Made by a program: the position numbers and the translations under genes. Below, piece by piece: positions 1-11,605 of a stretch of DNA of 64,000 bases. The notes under the pieces are model-generated. The model saw nothing but the letters and a program-made list of their open reading frames with translations, was not told where the DNA came from and searched no databases. Position 1 is the stretch's first letter. The number at the start of each line of letters is the position of its first letter. Source of the stretch: Spisula solida (Eukaryota > Mollusca > Bivalvia > Venerida > Mactridae); assembly GCA_947247005.1 (NCBI GenBank), contig OX365955.1, forward strand, positions 40,775,822-40,839,821. Reading direction: 5' to 3'.

Positions 1-203
1 CGCAATGAATAAATATGTTAATCTAGTTTCGAATATGACGTAAACGACGTCGTGACCGGGTCAAGTTCGAAATACTCCCTTTGTTGTCCACTCACTGTAT
101 CGTTGTGTATGTTTTAAACTTGTAATGAACTAAACTAATATTTAATGTTATATAAGAACAAAATATCATCCAAGTTATGCTGCTGTAAGAGTATTCGTTT
201 TGC
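1..203. other. No feature seen
   Basis: AT-rich sequence with no credible ORF or repeat, ending where the left inverted repeat of the next element begins. Confidence 0.5.
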
Positions 204-2842
204 AAATAAATGCCTTTTGTTTTCCCATATGAGTCAATTTCAAAATTCGCAGGTTTTTAGCCTCCCCAATTTCTTAAATATTTTTTGTCAAATAAAATGG
301 TTTTAATTGTACAATGTTATTGTCCAAACTCTTCTTGGGCATTTATGTATAGTTTGCACCCTTAATTAAGACAATATATATGTTTTTCAACTTCAAACTT
401 AAAGTCACTTAAGTAAATTGTCTTTGGTGTAACGATCAGGAAATTTAACAATACATTCTTTAAACAAACTGGATTCAGCTGATTTTCAAGTACAAAGTAA
501 CGAAAATACTCATATCTGAATAAATTTTGCTGAACTTGTAAATTGAATGAGTCACATGAAATTGTATAGCAATACAATTCACCAATATCAAATCTGAACA
601 TTTCTACTACTTTGTATTGTATATATTACAAACAAAACAGTTTTGTTTATTTTTTTCTTTCATATATGTAGCATTTCCTGTAGACTATCTTTAAGATACA
701 TCTATTGTAAAGACTGGTTTCATTTCAATTACATCATAAAACCTGATTTACATTGTTACACCACGGACAGTGTTACACCATGGACAGATATGTTACACCA
801 CAAACAGAGATGTTACACCATGGACAAACACATTAATATACCTAATTGATCAAATTTAGGAATAAACTTAAGATCAAAGGTATTACAGAGTTGTGTGGTG
901 TATTCAGTGCTACCTAATATCTCTATGCAAAAACAAAAAGGATGTCATGTTAACAGTCATGTCGATTTTCTTAAAGAAATTGTCCATGGTGTAACAGCTA
1001 TATTACATTTATTAGTTTTATTATGAAATATAAGTACAATATTATGCTTTCTTCAACACATGTCTGCTTTAAAAATATGTGTCAATGAAATTCAACCGTA
1101 TGCAATTAATAATGTCAATATATTTCTGAACTTCATAGTTAATTAAGGATGTTGGAGCGCTTAGGATCCCACCTTCAGAATTTGCTCAAATTTTGCCAGG
1201 AAGTAAAGAAATCTATACTGACACAAAATATGATGAAAAAACACTAGGTCACGGAACTCGTTTTTCGGGTAATAAGCCTTGATTGAAGTGTGTATGAATT
1301 ATTTTTATAATTCCATGGAAATTGATAAATTGGTGGTGACGTTCAAATTTGACATTTTTATTTGATGTCTGTGATCTAAATAATGAAATAGTTTTCAATA
1401 TAGTTTGGGTACACTTTGTTATACATGATCAAGATACAAAAAAGGGTATATTTAATTTTGGTCTAATATATATTGCTCTTTTACCCCACCCACTTCATAT
1501 TTAATGCAGCAAAATAGCACCCAGGTAAAATCCTAATAACGTTTTTTCCCACCTTAAACTTTTTTTAATATTTTGTAAAATAAGTCTAGTGACATAGATC
1601 TTCAAAATTATGCAATAAAAAATATATGTCACCGAGGTATCTTTTTCGCATATTTTGTTTTTATTTTGGTTAAATGTGGCTAAAATGCTGAGAAAATCAA
1701 TGGAAACGCTTAAAATAAAATTTATTGAACATGTAAATATCGCGAAGACACATCATTAACACACAATAAACAAACATTACCAAACGAACCTGACTCCCAA
1801 AAAAGTCATTTGGCATTAATAGCAATATTTTTATTTTTTTACCCCACCCACCTATTTTGTAATGTAATATTTTTCTCGGAACGAAAACCGTCAATTCGAT
1901 TAGTATTTTCTAATTTATCAAAACTGTTCAATTTGATTTATTTTAGATTATTTTGACACATTTTTACATTTATAAGGCACAAAACGTACTATGACAAATG
2001 ACGCATGCGCATTAAACCGAGCCAGCATCCTTAACTGATTTTGTCCGTGGTGTAACAAGTTTAAATTGTTACACCATGGACAGTTACACCACGGACATTT
2101 TTTAGATGTTATCATCATAACATACACATCGTTTATAGCACTTCGATACTGACATTACAAAACTACTGTATACATATATCTTAAACCAAAAGGGGAACTA
2201 TTTTGAAAAATATGCTTTCGGATGTATAATAAACGGCGTTACACCACGGACAAAGAAAAAAGTACGACCAGGGATACAACCATTGAATTGTCTTTAAATT
2301 TCCAATTATAAATTAAATTAAAAACTATTTATCGCTGTTGTGTAAGGGATGAGGAACTCTTTCGAAATAAAGAAGTTATTTTGGTATTTTAGAGGATCAT
2401 GGTATAAAATTAGCTACCTAATCGATTTCGTTACACCAAAGACACAAAGCTATGGGACAAGCATAAAACATATATTTTTTACAATATTCATTGTATATTT
2501 TTGTTTACAATATATTTTTTGTGTATTATTGAATATTCAACCATCAAAATGCACATACAAGTTTTGTCTCATAACATATGACAACATGCAATACTTTAAT
2601 AAAAAGCATAACACTGTGGTACTAGGACATTCATTTTTTTCCTGTTTTAGGCAGTAAAACACAAATAAAACATTTTCGTGATAACAAATCTTTAAGTTTT
2701 GTAGGGTTACTATAAATACAGTATATATAGCTTTATATAATGAATGTTGTACTATCATTTATCATATTTATGTGTAAGTTATTCAATCAGGACAAGAAAA
2801 CCTGCGAATTTTGAAATTGACTCATATACGTATTTATTTCTG
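204..2842. mobile_element. 2.6-kb DNA transposon with 31-bp TIR and 11 internal 15-bp motifs
   Basis: A 31-bp stretch at 227-257 (starting ATATGAGTCAATTTC) recurs as a perfect reverse complement at 2797-2827. Both copies are preceded on the outside by AAATAAAT. Between them the 15-mer GTTACACCAYGGACA or a close variant occurs 11 times. It is on the plus strand at 755, 772, 792, 812, 2068, 2083, 2238 and 2430, and on the minus strand at 420-434, 981-995 and 2042-2056. Clusters near the ends in both orientations resemble subterminal transposase-binding repeats of autonomous DNA transposons. No transposase ORF is visible, so the copy is non-autonomous. Superfamily is unassigned and exact ends are uncertain because no target duplication was found. 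A second element (1147-2030) is nested inside. Confidence 0.7.
1147..2030. mobile_element. TTAA-flanked non-autonomous element nested in the 204-2842 element
   Basis: The element begins GGATGTTGG and ends CCAGCATCC. These are inverted repeats with one mismatch, flanked on both sides by TTAA (1143-1146 and 2031-2034). A TTAA target duplication is typical of piggyBac and Kolobok transposons. Two similar internal strings containing TACCCCACCCAC occur near 1482 and 1840. No transposase ORF is present; the short ORFs here show no recognisable motif. The inverted repeat is short, so the superfamily call is tentative. Confidence 0.5.
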
Positions 2843-2845
2843 AAT

Positions 2846-3525
2846 TACGCGTTTTTGTCAACTCGGGCGTTTCGTTACTTTTGAATTTATTTAGTTACTC
2901 TTTACTTGAAAAATGAGGCATGTCTTCGCCAATGCCTTATGATGTTCGTAAAGTTGTTTATGTAATTTTCCGCCGTTATTTTTTACACAGTCGGGCATTT
3001 TCTTTACCCTACTCTCAATTTTCGCTTAACGTTTACGTCACGTCACGTTCGACGAAATCGATACCATGTTCTTTCAAATACGTAGTTGTGCTCCGATTGT
3101 ATGAGCACCAGTACTTTAGCCGTCAATAATTTTAAGCATAACGTATTGTTTAACAGTATGAATGTCTAAAATGCCTAAATCTGGCTATGTTTCATTTTTG
3201 CAGTTATTTCTGTTTGTCGACTTATCTTTAAAATGGACGTCGACGTAACGTTAACGTACGCTTACTTCCGCGTTCTACAAATCCATGGCAACGGTGTCCA
3301 TCCAAACTGAATTCAAGCAAAAATAATCAACATATCCTAAATTTAGTACTATACCTTCATAGCAAATTTGTAATATTTCGCTTGGTGAAAATAAAAATAC
3401 GCCATACTTTCCGACCGGAACGAACTTTCTTTACACCCTTTAGAAATGCCATAAGACCATAACATACAGTAAACTAATGATTATGTTCTAAAATAAAATA
3501 ACTGAGCAGTCACATAAAATGTTGT
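2846..3525. other. No gene seen
   Basis: There are several ACGT-rich stretches (e.g. 3036-3060) but no ORF with recognisable content, no tandem repeat and no RNA gene. Confidence 0.4.
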
Positions 3526-3533
3526 ATATGTAG

Positions 3534-4043
3534 TAGGGGTGGGTCGATACATCGAAATATCGATGCATTGCGATCCCGAGTGTCCCGATAGTATGGATCG
3601 ATAGTAAAAGTCTCGATCCAATAACTATCGCCGATAGTTAGCTCAACTATCGATAATTACGATAGTTTAAATAAAGTTTATTATTAAAGTATTTAACAAC
3701 TTCCGTTACGTTAAAAAACTAATTTTAGATAATCACCGGAACTGCCAATATCGCAATCGTTCTTCCATTGAACATGATAAAAACTTTAATTTTATTAATC
3801 TATTTCTGTCCAATTCATTTTAAATAATTTTCAAAAATTGTAGATTAACAAATTGATATCTTACACAGTGCAAATTGCATTTACAAGTTAAGTTCTGGTT
3901 TTCAAATCTTGGCAATAACTATTGCAATAGTATCGCAATAGTTTCCAGCAATACAATAGTATCGCAATAGTACTTTCAGCAATAGCAAGAGTATTGCAAT
4001 AGTAAAAAATGGACTCAATTATATATTATTATAGTCACCCCTA
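3534..4043 (+). mobile_element. hAT-type MITE, copy A (510 bp)
   Basis: The termini are TAGGGGTG and CACCCCTA. Immediately outside is a perfect 8-bp target duplication, ATATGTAG (3526-3533 and 4044-4051). The 8-bp duplication and the TAGGGGTG terminus are diagnostic of the hAT superfamily. The left part has CGATA-rich repeats (TATCGATGCATTG region) and the right part has CAATAGTATCG repeats. There is no transposase. The same element occurs in reverse at 6364-6860 with high identity along its whole length. Confidence 0.92.
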
Positions 4044-4090
4044 ATATGTAGGCTATGTGGTTAATGGAATACTCCGCCTTGTTTAGTATA

Positions 4091-5035
4091 TACGTGGGAC
4101 GTTCAAAAATAAACAGGACTATTGTCACAAAACGTGCATGGTTAAACGAAATTAATCAAATTATATACTATCCTTTTCTGCATACTGTAAAAATATCAAC
4201 TAAAACATATACGCGGTCCGAGAGTTACATGTGACTAAACAAGGTCACTAACGTTAGTGCTTCGCATAGGGCTACGAAATACGACGTTTATAATGATATA
4301 GGGTGATGAATACATTCCAGTACCACAATGAGTCACAAAAGTAAAGCGTTGACGAGAATCGCATGTATTTTTCGGGATCTTACATCGAATATCTGGGCGA
4401 AAATCCGTACCATGAATCGTTAGTATTATGAAAATATCTCGGTGACTGACGTCACAGAAGTTCTTATGATTTCCTATTTCTTCCCTGTCTTACAAGCTGA
4501 ACAGTTATCATTAAAGCATTTGTGACATTCTAAAACTGATAAACGACTCGCAGAAGTGTTTCCAAAATGTAATTACGATGATTTCATAAGATTCAGAGGA
4601 CTTAATCATCTTGCTGTTGACAGAATTTGGTGTTTGTTCGTGTTTCCTTACGTTATGGTGACGTCACTTTTGCGTCACGAAGTTGCCACTCTTGGAGTTC
4701 AACTTTTGTTTATTTCAATACCTATTTTTGCAGACATCGTCCAGCATGTACCATGTAATGATACAGCGAAGTTTGAAAACCAACGATATGATAGTATTAA
4801 AGATACACCCCATTACATAGTCGACATTTAATGCAATTGATGGGCTGCGCCGGGTGCGTGTTACCATGGTTTCAAAATGGATTATTATGAGAGGATGTGA
4901 AAGTGTAACTCGATAACTCAGATATCGAATTTCGCAATTGAAGTCCGATTCCATACTATGCAATCATATTTATATAATATTGAAAACTGTACCCGTGAGA
5001 GCCCCAGTCCTGTTTATTTTTGAACGTCCCACGTA
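4091..5035. mobile_element. Non-autonomous TIR element, perfect 30-bp inverted repeats
   Basis: The 30 bases at 4091-4120 (TACGTGGGACGTTCAAAAAT, then AAACAGGACT) are exactly reverse-complemented at 5006-5035. The outermost TA on each side fits a TA target site as used by Tc1/mariner-type elements. A 91-codon ORF inside (4556-4831) has no transposase motif, so I treat the copy as internally deleted. A diverged single end of the same family lies at 47484-47512. Confidence 0.8.
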
Positions 5036-6216
5036 CGTTACGTAACTCGGTGAATAAAATGAAAACTATTGTGAAGCTCTATATCATCTTATGCAAATCG
5101 ATTTATATTTTCGATTCTAAATCAAACTTATTTAATAAACCCTAATAGAGGCACCCTGCTTTGTGCTCAATTTCTGAAGACTAGATGACAATTTGACGAA
5201 TCTAAGTTCATTATATAGTGTTCTGAATATACACTAACCATCAAGAACAGTATATATTACTCCAATTTCTCTCAAACTAGTAGACATTGATTAGCTTATT
5301 TACTCCTAACCATACGCCAGGGACTAATTCAAATTGTACATTGAGTGAACTAATTTAAGATAAATTTCTGAGGACAATAGGTACAGCGTTTCCTTACAGT
5401 TAGTTTATTACTAGCTTTATTGCAGTATGTGTATTTTCTTTCCTTGATATAATTCAGAGTCAATTAGGTACATACCTAGTACTACAGAGCATTTAAACTG
5501 ACTTCCAATTTGTTCACATTAATATTTCATTATTTTCTCATATTATTTCGTTTAAACGAATTATTATTTAAAGATTGACCTAAAAAACTCATTTCATTTT
5601 TTTGACTGAAATAAACATATTGCTTTAGGGAACTATAGGACGTTTTTTTTACACTAAAAGGGATATAACTCCGGCAAAAAATAACCCTACCTAAAATTCC
5701 TGATAATATGCACAACTAGAATTGGTACCAATTAATCATAGTAAAAGTTCATATGAAATCCGACCAATCGTTACTTTAAGGGGGACAGTTATCGCGGGCA
5801 AACTTTGTGGCATCTACCAACAAAACATAGCGACGTCACACACAGCAACATATCAAAGTCATAATAAGTTAAATGTAATAAACTAAAAACAAAATATACA
5901 TATAGCATAACTACAATTGTTACTATATAAGTAACAAAATGAGAATATTTTCGGCTGATTATGGCATTCACGCGCTTTATTATCACCCATCCACACGGGC
6001 TGCAAGCTCATAATCATAATCGGGCCGGTTGAACGAGCGCGCGTTACGTTATGCACGTAAATGTGTCGTCACGTTTGAGCAAAAATGACGTAGATGATCT
6101 ACGTTGTCCAGATGTAAGAATTATTTTATAATTTTATTGACTTAGATCTGATGCATTTACTAGTAATTGAGTGCACACTAGCTGCATCAGATTCAGTAAT
6201 ATTTACTTTATTCAGT
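5036..6216. other. No gene seen
   Basis: About 1.2 kb without a credible coding region. The short ORFs here are AT-rich, low in complexity and match nothing recognisable. Confidence 0.4.
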
Positions 6217-6224
6217 GTTCTCCG

Positions 6225-7300
6225 CACAGGTAACTGTATCATTGATAAAGAGTAAAAAAATATTTTATAAATGTTATGTTATCTTAGAAAGGTGAATTTG
6301 TACCAAAGTGGTCAGATATTCAATGTATCAAAAACAAGAATTGGCTTTCGATACCTTCATAAATAGGGGTGACTATTGAGTCCATTTTTGACTATTGCAA
6401 TACTATTGCTATTGCTGAAAGTACTATTGCGATACTATTGTATTGCTTGAAACTATTGCGAAACTATTGCAATAGTTTTTGCCAAAATTTGAAAACCAGA
6501 AATAAACTTGTAAATGCAATTTGCACTGTGTAAGATATCACTTTGTTAATCTACAATTTTTGAAAATTATTTAAAATGAATTTGACAGAAATAGATTAAT
6601 AAAATGAAAGTTTTTATCACGTTGAATGGAAGAACGATTGCGATATTGGCAGTTCCGGTGATTATCTAAAATTAGTTTTTTTAACGAGTACGGAAGTTGT
6701 TTTACTTTAATAATAAACTTTATTTAAACTATCGTAATTATCGATAGTTGAGCTAACTATCGGCGATAGTAATTGGATCGAGACTTTTACTATAGATCCA
6801 TACTATCGGGACACTCGGGATCGCAATGCATCGATATTTCGATGTATCGGCCCACCCCTATTCATAAAGTAATTACATTCATAGACACCATCGTTGAAAC
6901 TACCTCCATGCAAAATCCCATCGAAGTTGATCGACTAGTTAAAAAGTTATACCATGAAATGTATACTACGGTGTCCAGTCAATCACTGAGGTGCATTCAA
7001 TAGAAACGACAATGCTATTCTAAACAAAACAAAGAAAGTGATTGCACGCCCTATGTGTACATTTTCTTATTTATGGACGGACTTTAATAATATTGCTATC
7101 AAATTAAATACATAGCTCTCTAGTCTCTGATTATACAATAATATTTAAAATTTCACCAGTAATAATGAAATGTTTATTAAAAACAAACTGCATCTCAGTG
7201 ACTGTGTGGTCAATTTCCCATGTTATAAACCTGTTTAAGATATAATAAATTTTAATTTTGTTTGTTTGTTTACTCTTTACTAATGATACAGTTACCTGTG
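6225..7300. mobile_element. TIR element with perfect 8-bp TSD, interrupted by a hAT MITE
   Basis: The ends are CACAGGTAACTGTATCATT and its reverse complement. The flanks are a perfect 8-bp duplication, GTTCTCCG (6217-6224 and 7301-7308). Removing the nested hAT MITE (6364-6860) and its duplicated 8 bases leaves an element of about 570 bp. There is no transposase. A 113-bp miniature with the same ends is at 23363-23475. An 8-bp TSD suggests hAT or a related superfamily, although the CACAGGTAAC terminus is not the usual hAT one. Confidence 0.88.
6364..6860 (-). mobile_element. hAT-type MITE, copy B (497 bp), reverse of copy A
   Basis: Begins TAGGGGTGACTATTGAG and ends with CACCCCTA. It is flanked by a perfect 8-bp duplication TTCATAAA (6356-6363 and 6861-6868). 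The sequence is the reverse complement of 3534-4043 with scattered substitutions and small indels. Its position inside the 6225-7300 element shows it arrived later. Confidence 0.92.
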
Positions 7301-7308
7301 GTTCTCCG

Positions 7309-7582
7309 TAGATATTTTGCAAACAAACACTTGTATTAAAGTTTTTAATATATACTTCAAATTCAAGATTACCTACTCAGCTGTGTCGTGTTTTAACCTC
7401 TAATTGAAGTACTTCTGTCATCACAAAACACAAGGACAACAACTCGACCAACACCAAAATTGACGTTGCATTGGAACTCCGTTAAAAGTACAAATGTACT
7501 CGATTTCTGTAATGGACATTATGTTGTCCTTTGAACCGTACCGGTTTGTCGTTACATTGACTCCGTAGAGTTCTATTGGTTT
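7309..7582. other. No feature seen
   Basis: No ORF with recognisable content and no repeat between the 6225-7300 element and the next MITE fragment. Confidence 0.35.
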
Positions 7583-7765
7583 CAGTGAAGCAAAGTCACG
7601 TGCCTTTTGGCTACAGTTCAAAGACGAAATTTGTGAACATTTGAAACAACATTAGTCATAAGTATTTCATTTCTTCATCTACATGTATGTCTATGAATAT
7701 GCGCCACGCTAAGGGGACACTTATTTGCCTTTCTTGAGATATATGATCTTTATATTTCATGGAAA
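7583..7765 (+). mobile_element. Half of a fold-back MITE related to 48488-48906
   Basis: Starting at CAGTGAAGCAAAGTCACGTG, the sequence follows the left arm of the 48488-48906 palindrome. It passes through the shared blocks GCGCCACGCTAAGG and ATTTCATGGAAAGCG. No matching right arm was found, so it is a truncated or diverged copy. Confidence 0.65.
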
Positions 7766-7997
7766 GCGAACACGTTTCCAATTTACTAGAGCAACCCGAT
7801 TTACAAAATTGGCTGAAATAATGGGATAGATCTGACCGTATATCGATCTTTATTAGCACCATATCCTGAACAATAATGTAGATAAAATTGCATTGTTATA
7901 GTAACTAGGGTACATCAAATACCTTGAGATAAGGCGATAAGAAAATATCATTGAAATACTTGTGACCACAACTAATGTCTGCTAGTGGATTCTACGA

Positions 7998-8165
7998 GTA
8001 CACACACTGAAGTTGTGGCGAGTACACACTCCGAAATTGTCACGAGTACACACACTGAAGTTGTGACGAGTACACACACTGAAGTTGTGACGAGTACCAC
8101 ACACTGAAGTTGTGACGAGTACACACACTGAAGTTGTGACGAGTACACACACTAAAGTTGAAGTT
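7998..8165. repeat. 24-bp minisatellite, about 7 units
   Basis: The unit is close to GAGTACACACACTGAAGT followed by TGTGAC, repeated head to tail with few changes. Not coding. Confidence 0.9.
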
Positions 8166-8369
8166 CAACCAGAAGCTATCATACGACAGCTTTTAATTAA
8201 GGTTCTTATATACATTTGTGGCAGGCTAACTATGTTTAATAAGTGTCTTTGCATCGTTAACTAAACACTAAATATTGACTAAGCAGCTGTTGAAAGGAAT
8301 GGTGGTGATTTAGAAAGATAGAAAGAAAATGTAGATATTGATATGAAGTTCTTGTTCCGAAATTACTCT

Positions 8370-9560
8370 TACTGGTACATACAAGTACATACCGTTACAT
8401 ACAAGTACAGACCTCTACAGACAATCACAGGCAACTACATGTCATTACATACATGTACAGACCTTTACAGACAATCACAGGCAACTACATGTCATAACAT
8501 ACAAGTACATACCTTTACAGACAACTACATGCAACTACATACCATTACATACAAGTACATACCTTTACAGACAACCACAGGCCACTACATACCATTACAT
8601 ACAAGTACAGACCTTTACAGACAACCACAGGCAACTACATACCATTACATACTAGTACATACCTTTACAGACAACCACAGGCCACTACATACCATTACAT
8701 ACAAGTACAGACCTTTACAGACAACCACAGGCAACTACATACCATTACATACTAGTACAGACCTTTACAGACAACCACAGGCAACTACATACCATTACAT
8801 ACAAGTACAGACCTTAACAGACAATCACAGGCAACTACATACCATTGCATACAAGTACAGACCTTAACAGACAACAACATGCAACTACATACCATTACAT
8901 ACAAGTACAGACCTCTACAGACAATGACAGGCAACTACATACCATTACATACAAGTACAGACCTCTACAGACAATGACAGGCAACTACATACCATTACAT
9001 ACAAGTACAGACCTCTACAGACAATGACAGGCAACTACATACCATTACATACAAGTACAGACCTTAACAGACAACCACAGGCCACTACATACCATTACAT
9101 TCAAGTACAGACAACCACAGGCCACTACATACCATTACATTCAAGTACAGACATTTACAGACAACCACAGGCCACTACATACCATTACATTCAAGTACAG
9201 ACCTTTACAGACAACCACAGGCAACTACATACCATTACATACAAGTACAGACCTTAACAGACAATCACAGGCAACTACATACCATTGCATACAAGTACAG
9301 ACCTCTACAGACAATGACAGGCAACTACATACCATTACATACAAGTACAGACCTCTACAGACAATGACAGGCAACTACATACCATTACATACAAGTACAG
9401 ACCTCTACAGACAATGACAGGCAACTACATACCATTACATACAAGTACAGACCTTAACAGACAACCACAGGCAACTACATACCATTACATTCAAGTACAG
9501 ACATTTACAGACAACCACAGTCAACCACATACCATTGCATACAAGTACAGACTTTATCTT
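8370..9560. repeat. 50-bp minisatellite, about 23 units, with internal 10-bp periodicity
   Basis: The unit is five related decamers (ACCATTACAT, ACAAGTACAG, ACCTTTACAG, ACAACCACAG, GCAACTACAT), so the array has both 10-bp and 50-bp order. Variants such as CTCTACAG versus CTTTACAG form higher-order blocks. Long ORFs cross it in several frames only because the unit lacks stop codons; they are not genes. Confidence 0.95.
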
Positions 9561-9670
9561 ACAATCAGAAACTATTTTAGACGCTTGCGAGTATTGCTTG
9601 TTCTATCTTACGTCACCAGACGGGTAAATAACTGGACCTGTTCATGAAACGAGTGTAATTATAGCATAAA

Positions 9671-9795
9671 GATAATATAAAGTCAGACTTTGAAGGCAGC
9701 ACTCAGCTGAACCAGCCGAGCACAGAAAACACAAAATAAATTAAAAGGCACAATGCCTAACTAAACAAGTTATGATCCTCCCATGTCCAAGCTGT
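9671..9795 (+). mobile_element. Dispersed minisatellite-bearing element, one-unit copy
   Basis: It contains the shared left flank (GTCAGAC then GGCAGCACTCA), one copy of the CCAGCCGAGCACAGAAAAC unit, and the shared right flank (GGCACAATGCC, AACTAAACAAG, GATCC). The same flanks bracket about 20 units at 16870-17990. A fragment lies at 42820-42950 and a reverse fragment near 12505-12552. Confidence 0.75.
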
Positions 9796-10164
9796 CGAAA
9801 TTCTAAATTAACCGGTTTCAGCAATCAAAAAGCTGAATGCCAAAGGTGAATGACCTAGTTGCAACAATAACTATAGCATACCATATCCGGACAACCTTCC
9901 AGCACTTTATAGCTGCGGACTTGAAAGTCAAGATTTAAAAGTCACTTTCGTAAGATCTCATCATACTTGCCGCTCATGAATGATATTTTCATTCAGATTT
10001 TAGCATCATAGCTGCGTCTGCTTATCTAATTCTGATGAATCAATGGATTTTATCGGAATATAAGTATAACATTGTCTGGAACTTAGGAAATTAGGCTAAA
10101 TATAACTTCAACTATCGCCATAAACAACACTCTGATTGTAAGTGCTGACTATCCAGTTGGGATA

Positions 10165-10530
10165 ATAAAGAATGACGCAGTGGTCGAGTCCACATGTTGG
10201 TGGACAAGTGGTCCTGTGGCAAGGCTACTGGCTGCAGATCCGAAGGTTGTGGGTTAGATCCTGCCTCCAGCCGGATTAAAACAGAAATGCTTTCAGTGTT
10301 TCCCACCTAACTTAACTAAAATTACTAACAGTCCTTCGGACGAGACTTCAAAAACCGAGGTCCGGTGTATGATGCTTTACATCTGACACGTAAAAGGACC
10401 CGGAACGCTTCTTGAACTGAGGCATCTTTTATATCTACACTATCCCCTAACAACTAAAGCGATAAACCTCTTCTGGGGGCCTCGCCCATGTGGATTTCCG
10501 GTGGCGAGGATCAATAAGAGCATACTAAAT
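10165..10530 (+). mobile_element. tRNA-derived SINE with a conserved-type central domain
   Basis: The head resembles tRNA-Cys. It has GTGGTCCTGTGGCAAGG as A-box region, GGCTGCAGATCC as anticodon arm (GCA in the loop), and GGTTAGATCC (10252-10261) as B box. The body has CAGTCCTTCGGACGAGAC followed by AAACCGAGGTCCGGTGT, which resembles the conserved central domains shared by metazoan SINE superfamilies; which domain is not certain. The right part is GGGGGCCTCGCCCATGTGG with an AATAAGAG tail. No TSD was established. Confidence 0.75.
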
Positions 10531-10630
10531 CATATAATTTCAATACTTAACTAAAATACCTCCATATTCCAGTTTTGGTCTTTATTTCATCTCGATATTA
10601 ATAATTAATTCCAACTTGAAGATGAAACCT

Positions 10631-10950
10631 GCCCTGCGTTCAACGAAACATGTTAACATTTAACGTTAAATAATCACGATATTTGTCGCTATAATCCTTC
10701 GTTGAACGCTCTGTTTGGCGCAAACAATTTGAACGTGTAAATCCCAGCTTTTTTCGGTTCTCAGTTTGAAATTTGTACGGATGCATGCGTTTTACTATTC
10801 ACATTCTATCTTCTGCCTTTGTCAGCCATTTGGGATGATACACCAATTTAGGCACACCACCTCGGGCTAGCTATGGTTAACCAAACTTCGCTCACGTGAC
10901 GAATCTGATCTTTGGAAACGTGGCGAAATATTCTTCGTTGAACGCAGGGA
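10631..10950. mobile_element. Short fold-back MITE candidate
   Basis: CCCTGCGTTCAACGAA at 10631 is matched by its reverse complement at about 10935-10950. A third partial copy (TTCGTTGAACGCTC) lies near 10700. The span is about 320 bp with no ORF. No target duplication was found, so the ends are approximate. Confidence 0.5.
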
Positions 10951-11363
10951 AGTTTGTCTAGGGTATGCATGTACATGCTGACCAGTCAATTCGATTAATA
11001 AATGATTAATCCATTGTTTACGTGATCTATATACATGTACTTGTACTAATGAAATATTTTTCTATATATTCCGAATGACAGAAAAATGCAGATTTACGTT
11101 TGGCACGCAACCCATTGTGAAACGTACATTATATTGGGAGTAATTGCTCGGTATATATTATGATAATGTGCGGATATATTTATTACCATTTCATAACAGG
11201 TAAATTTTCATCTCAGGTAGCTAAACGGGGGGATTTACTGTACAAACTCTATGGTTAAAGTAAATAAACATGCTTAGCCTAAAAGTACACCTATAGTTAA
11301 TCAAGTAGGTCGTCATAAATATTTAACATTTAACTTCTAAAATAGCTACATGTACGGTGGCAT
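10951..11363. other. No gene seen
   Basis: AT-rich, with no recognisable ORF, repeat or RNA gene. Confidence 0.4.
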
Positions 11364-11605
11364 AGAGGGGACACAAGAAATATTTTATTTATCACGTGCG
11401 CACATGTTAGCATCACGTGCGCACGTGGTAGCTATTATGTGCGCACGTGTTAGTATTATATGCGCACACGATAGCTACCACGTGCGCACGTGATAGTATT
11501 ACGTGCACACGTAATACTAACAGGTGCGCACGTAATACTAACATGTACGCACGTGATAGTAACATGTGCGCACGTGATAAATAAAATATTTCTTGTGTCC
11601 CCTCT
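11364..11605. repeat. Palindromic element of 21-bp CACGTGCGCACGTG units
   Basis: The outer 46 bp (11364-11409, starting AGAGGGGACACAAGAAAT) are perfectly inverted at 11560-11605. Between and within the arms are about nine units of roughly 21 bp built on TGCGCACGTG, separated by TAGTATTA-like spacers. Each unit is itself near-palindromic and carries the CACGTG E-box core recognised by bHLH factors. Whether it is a MITE or a cruciform-prone minisatellite cannot be decided, because no target duplication was seen. Confidence 0.9.

Noticed and set aside
8343..9647. Four forward ORFs (up to 174 codons) rich in Thr, Tyr, His and Gln
   Set aside because: They are the 50-bp minisatellite read in different frames. 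All frames stay open because the unit lacks stops.
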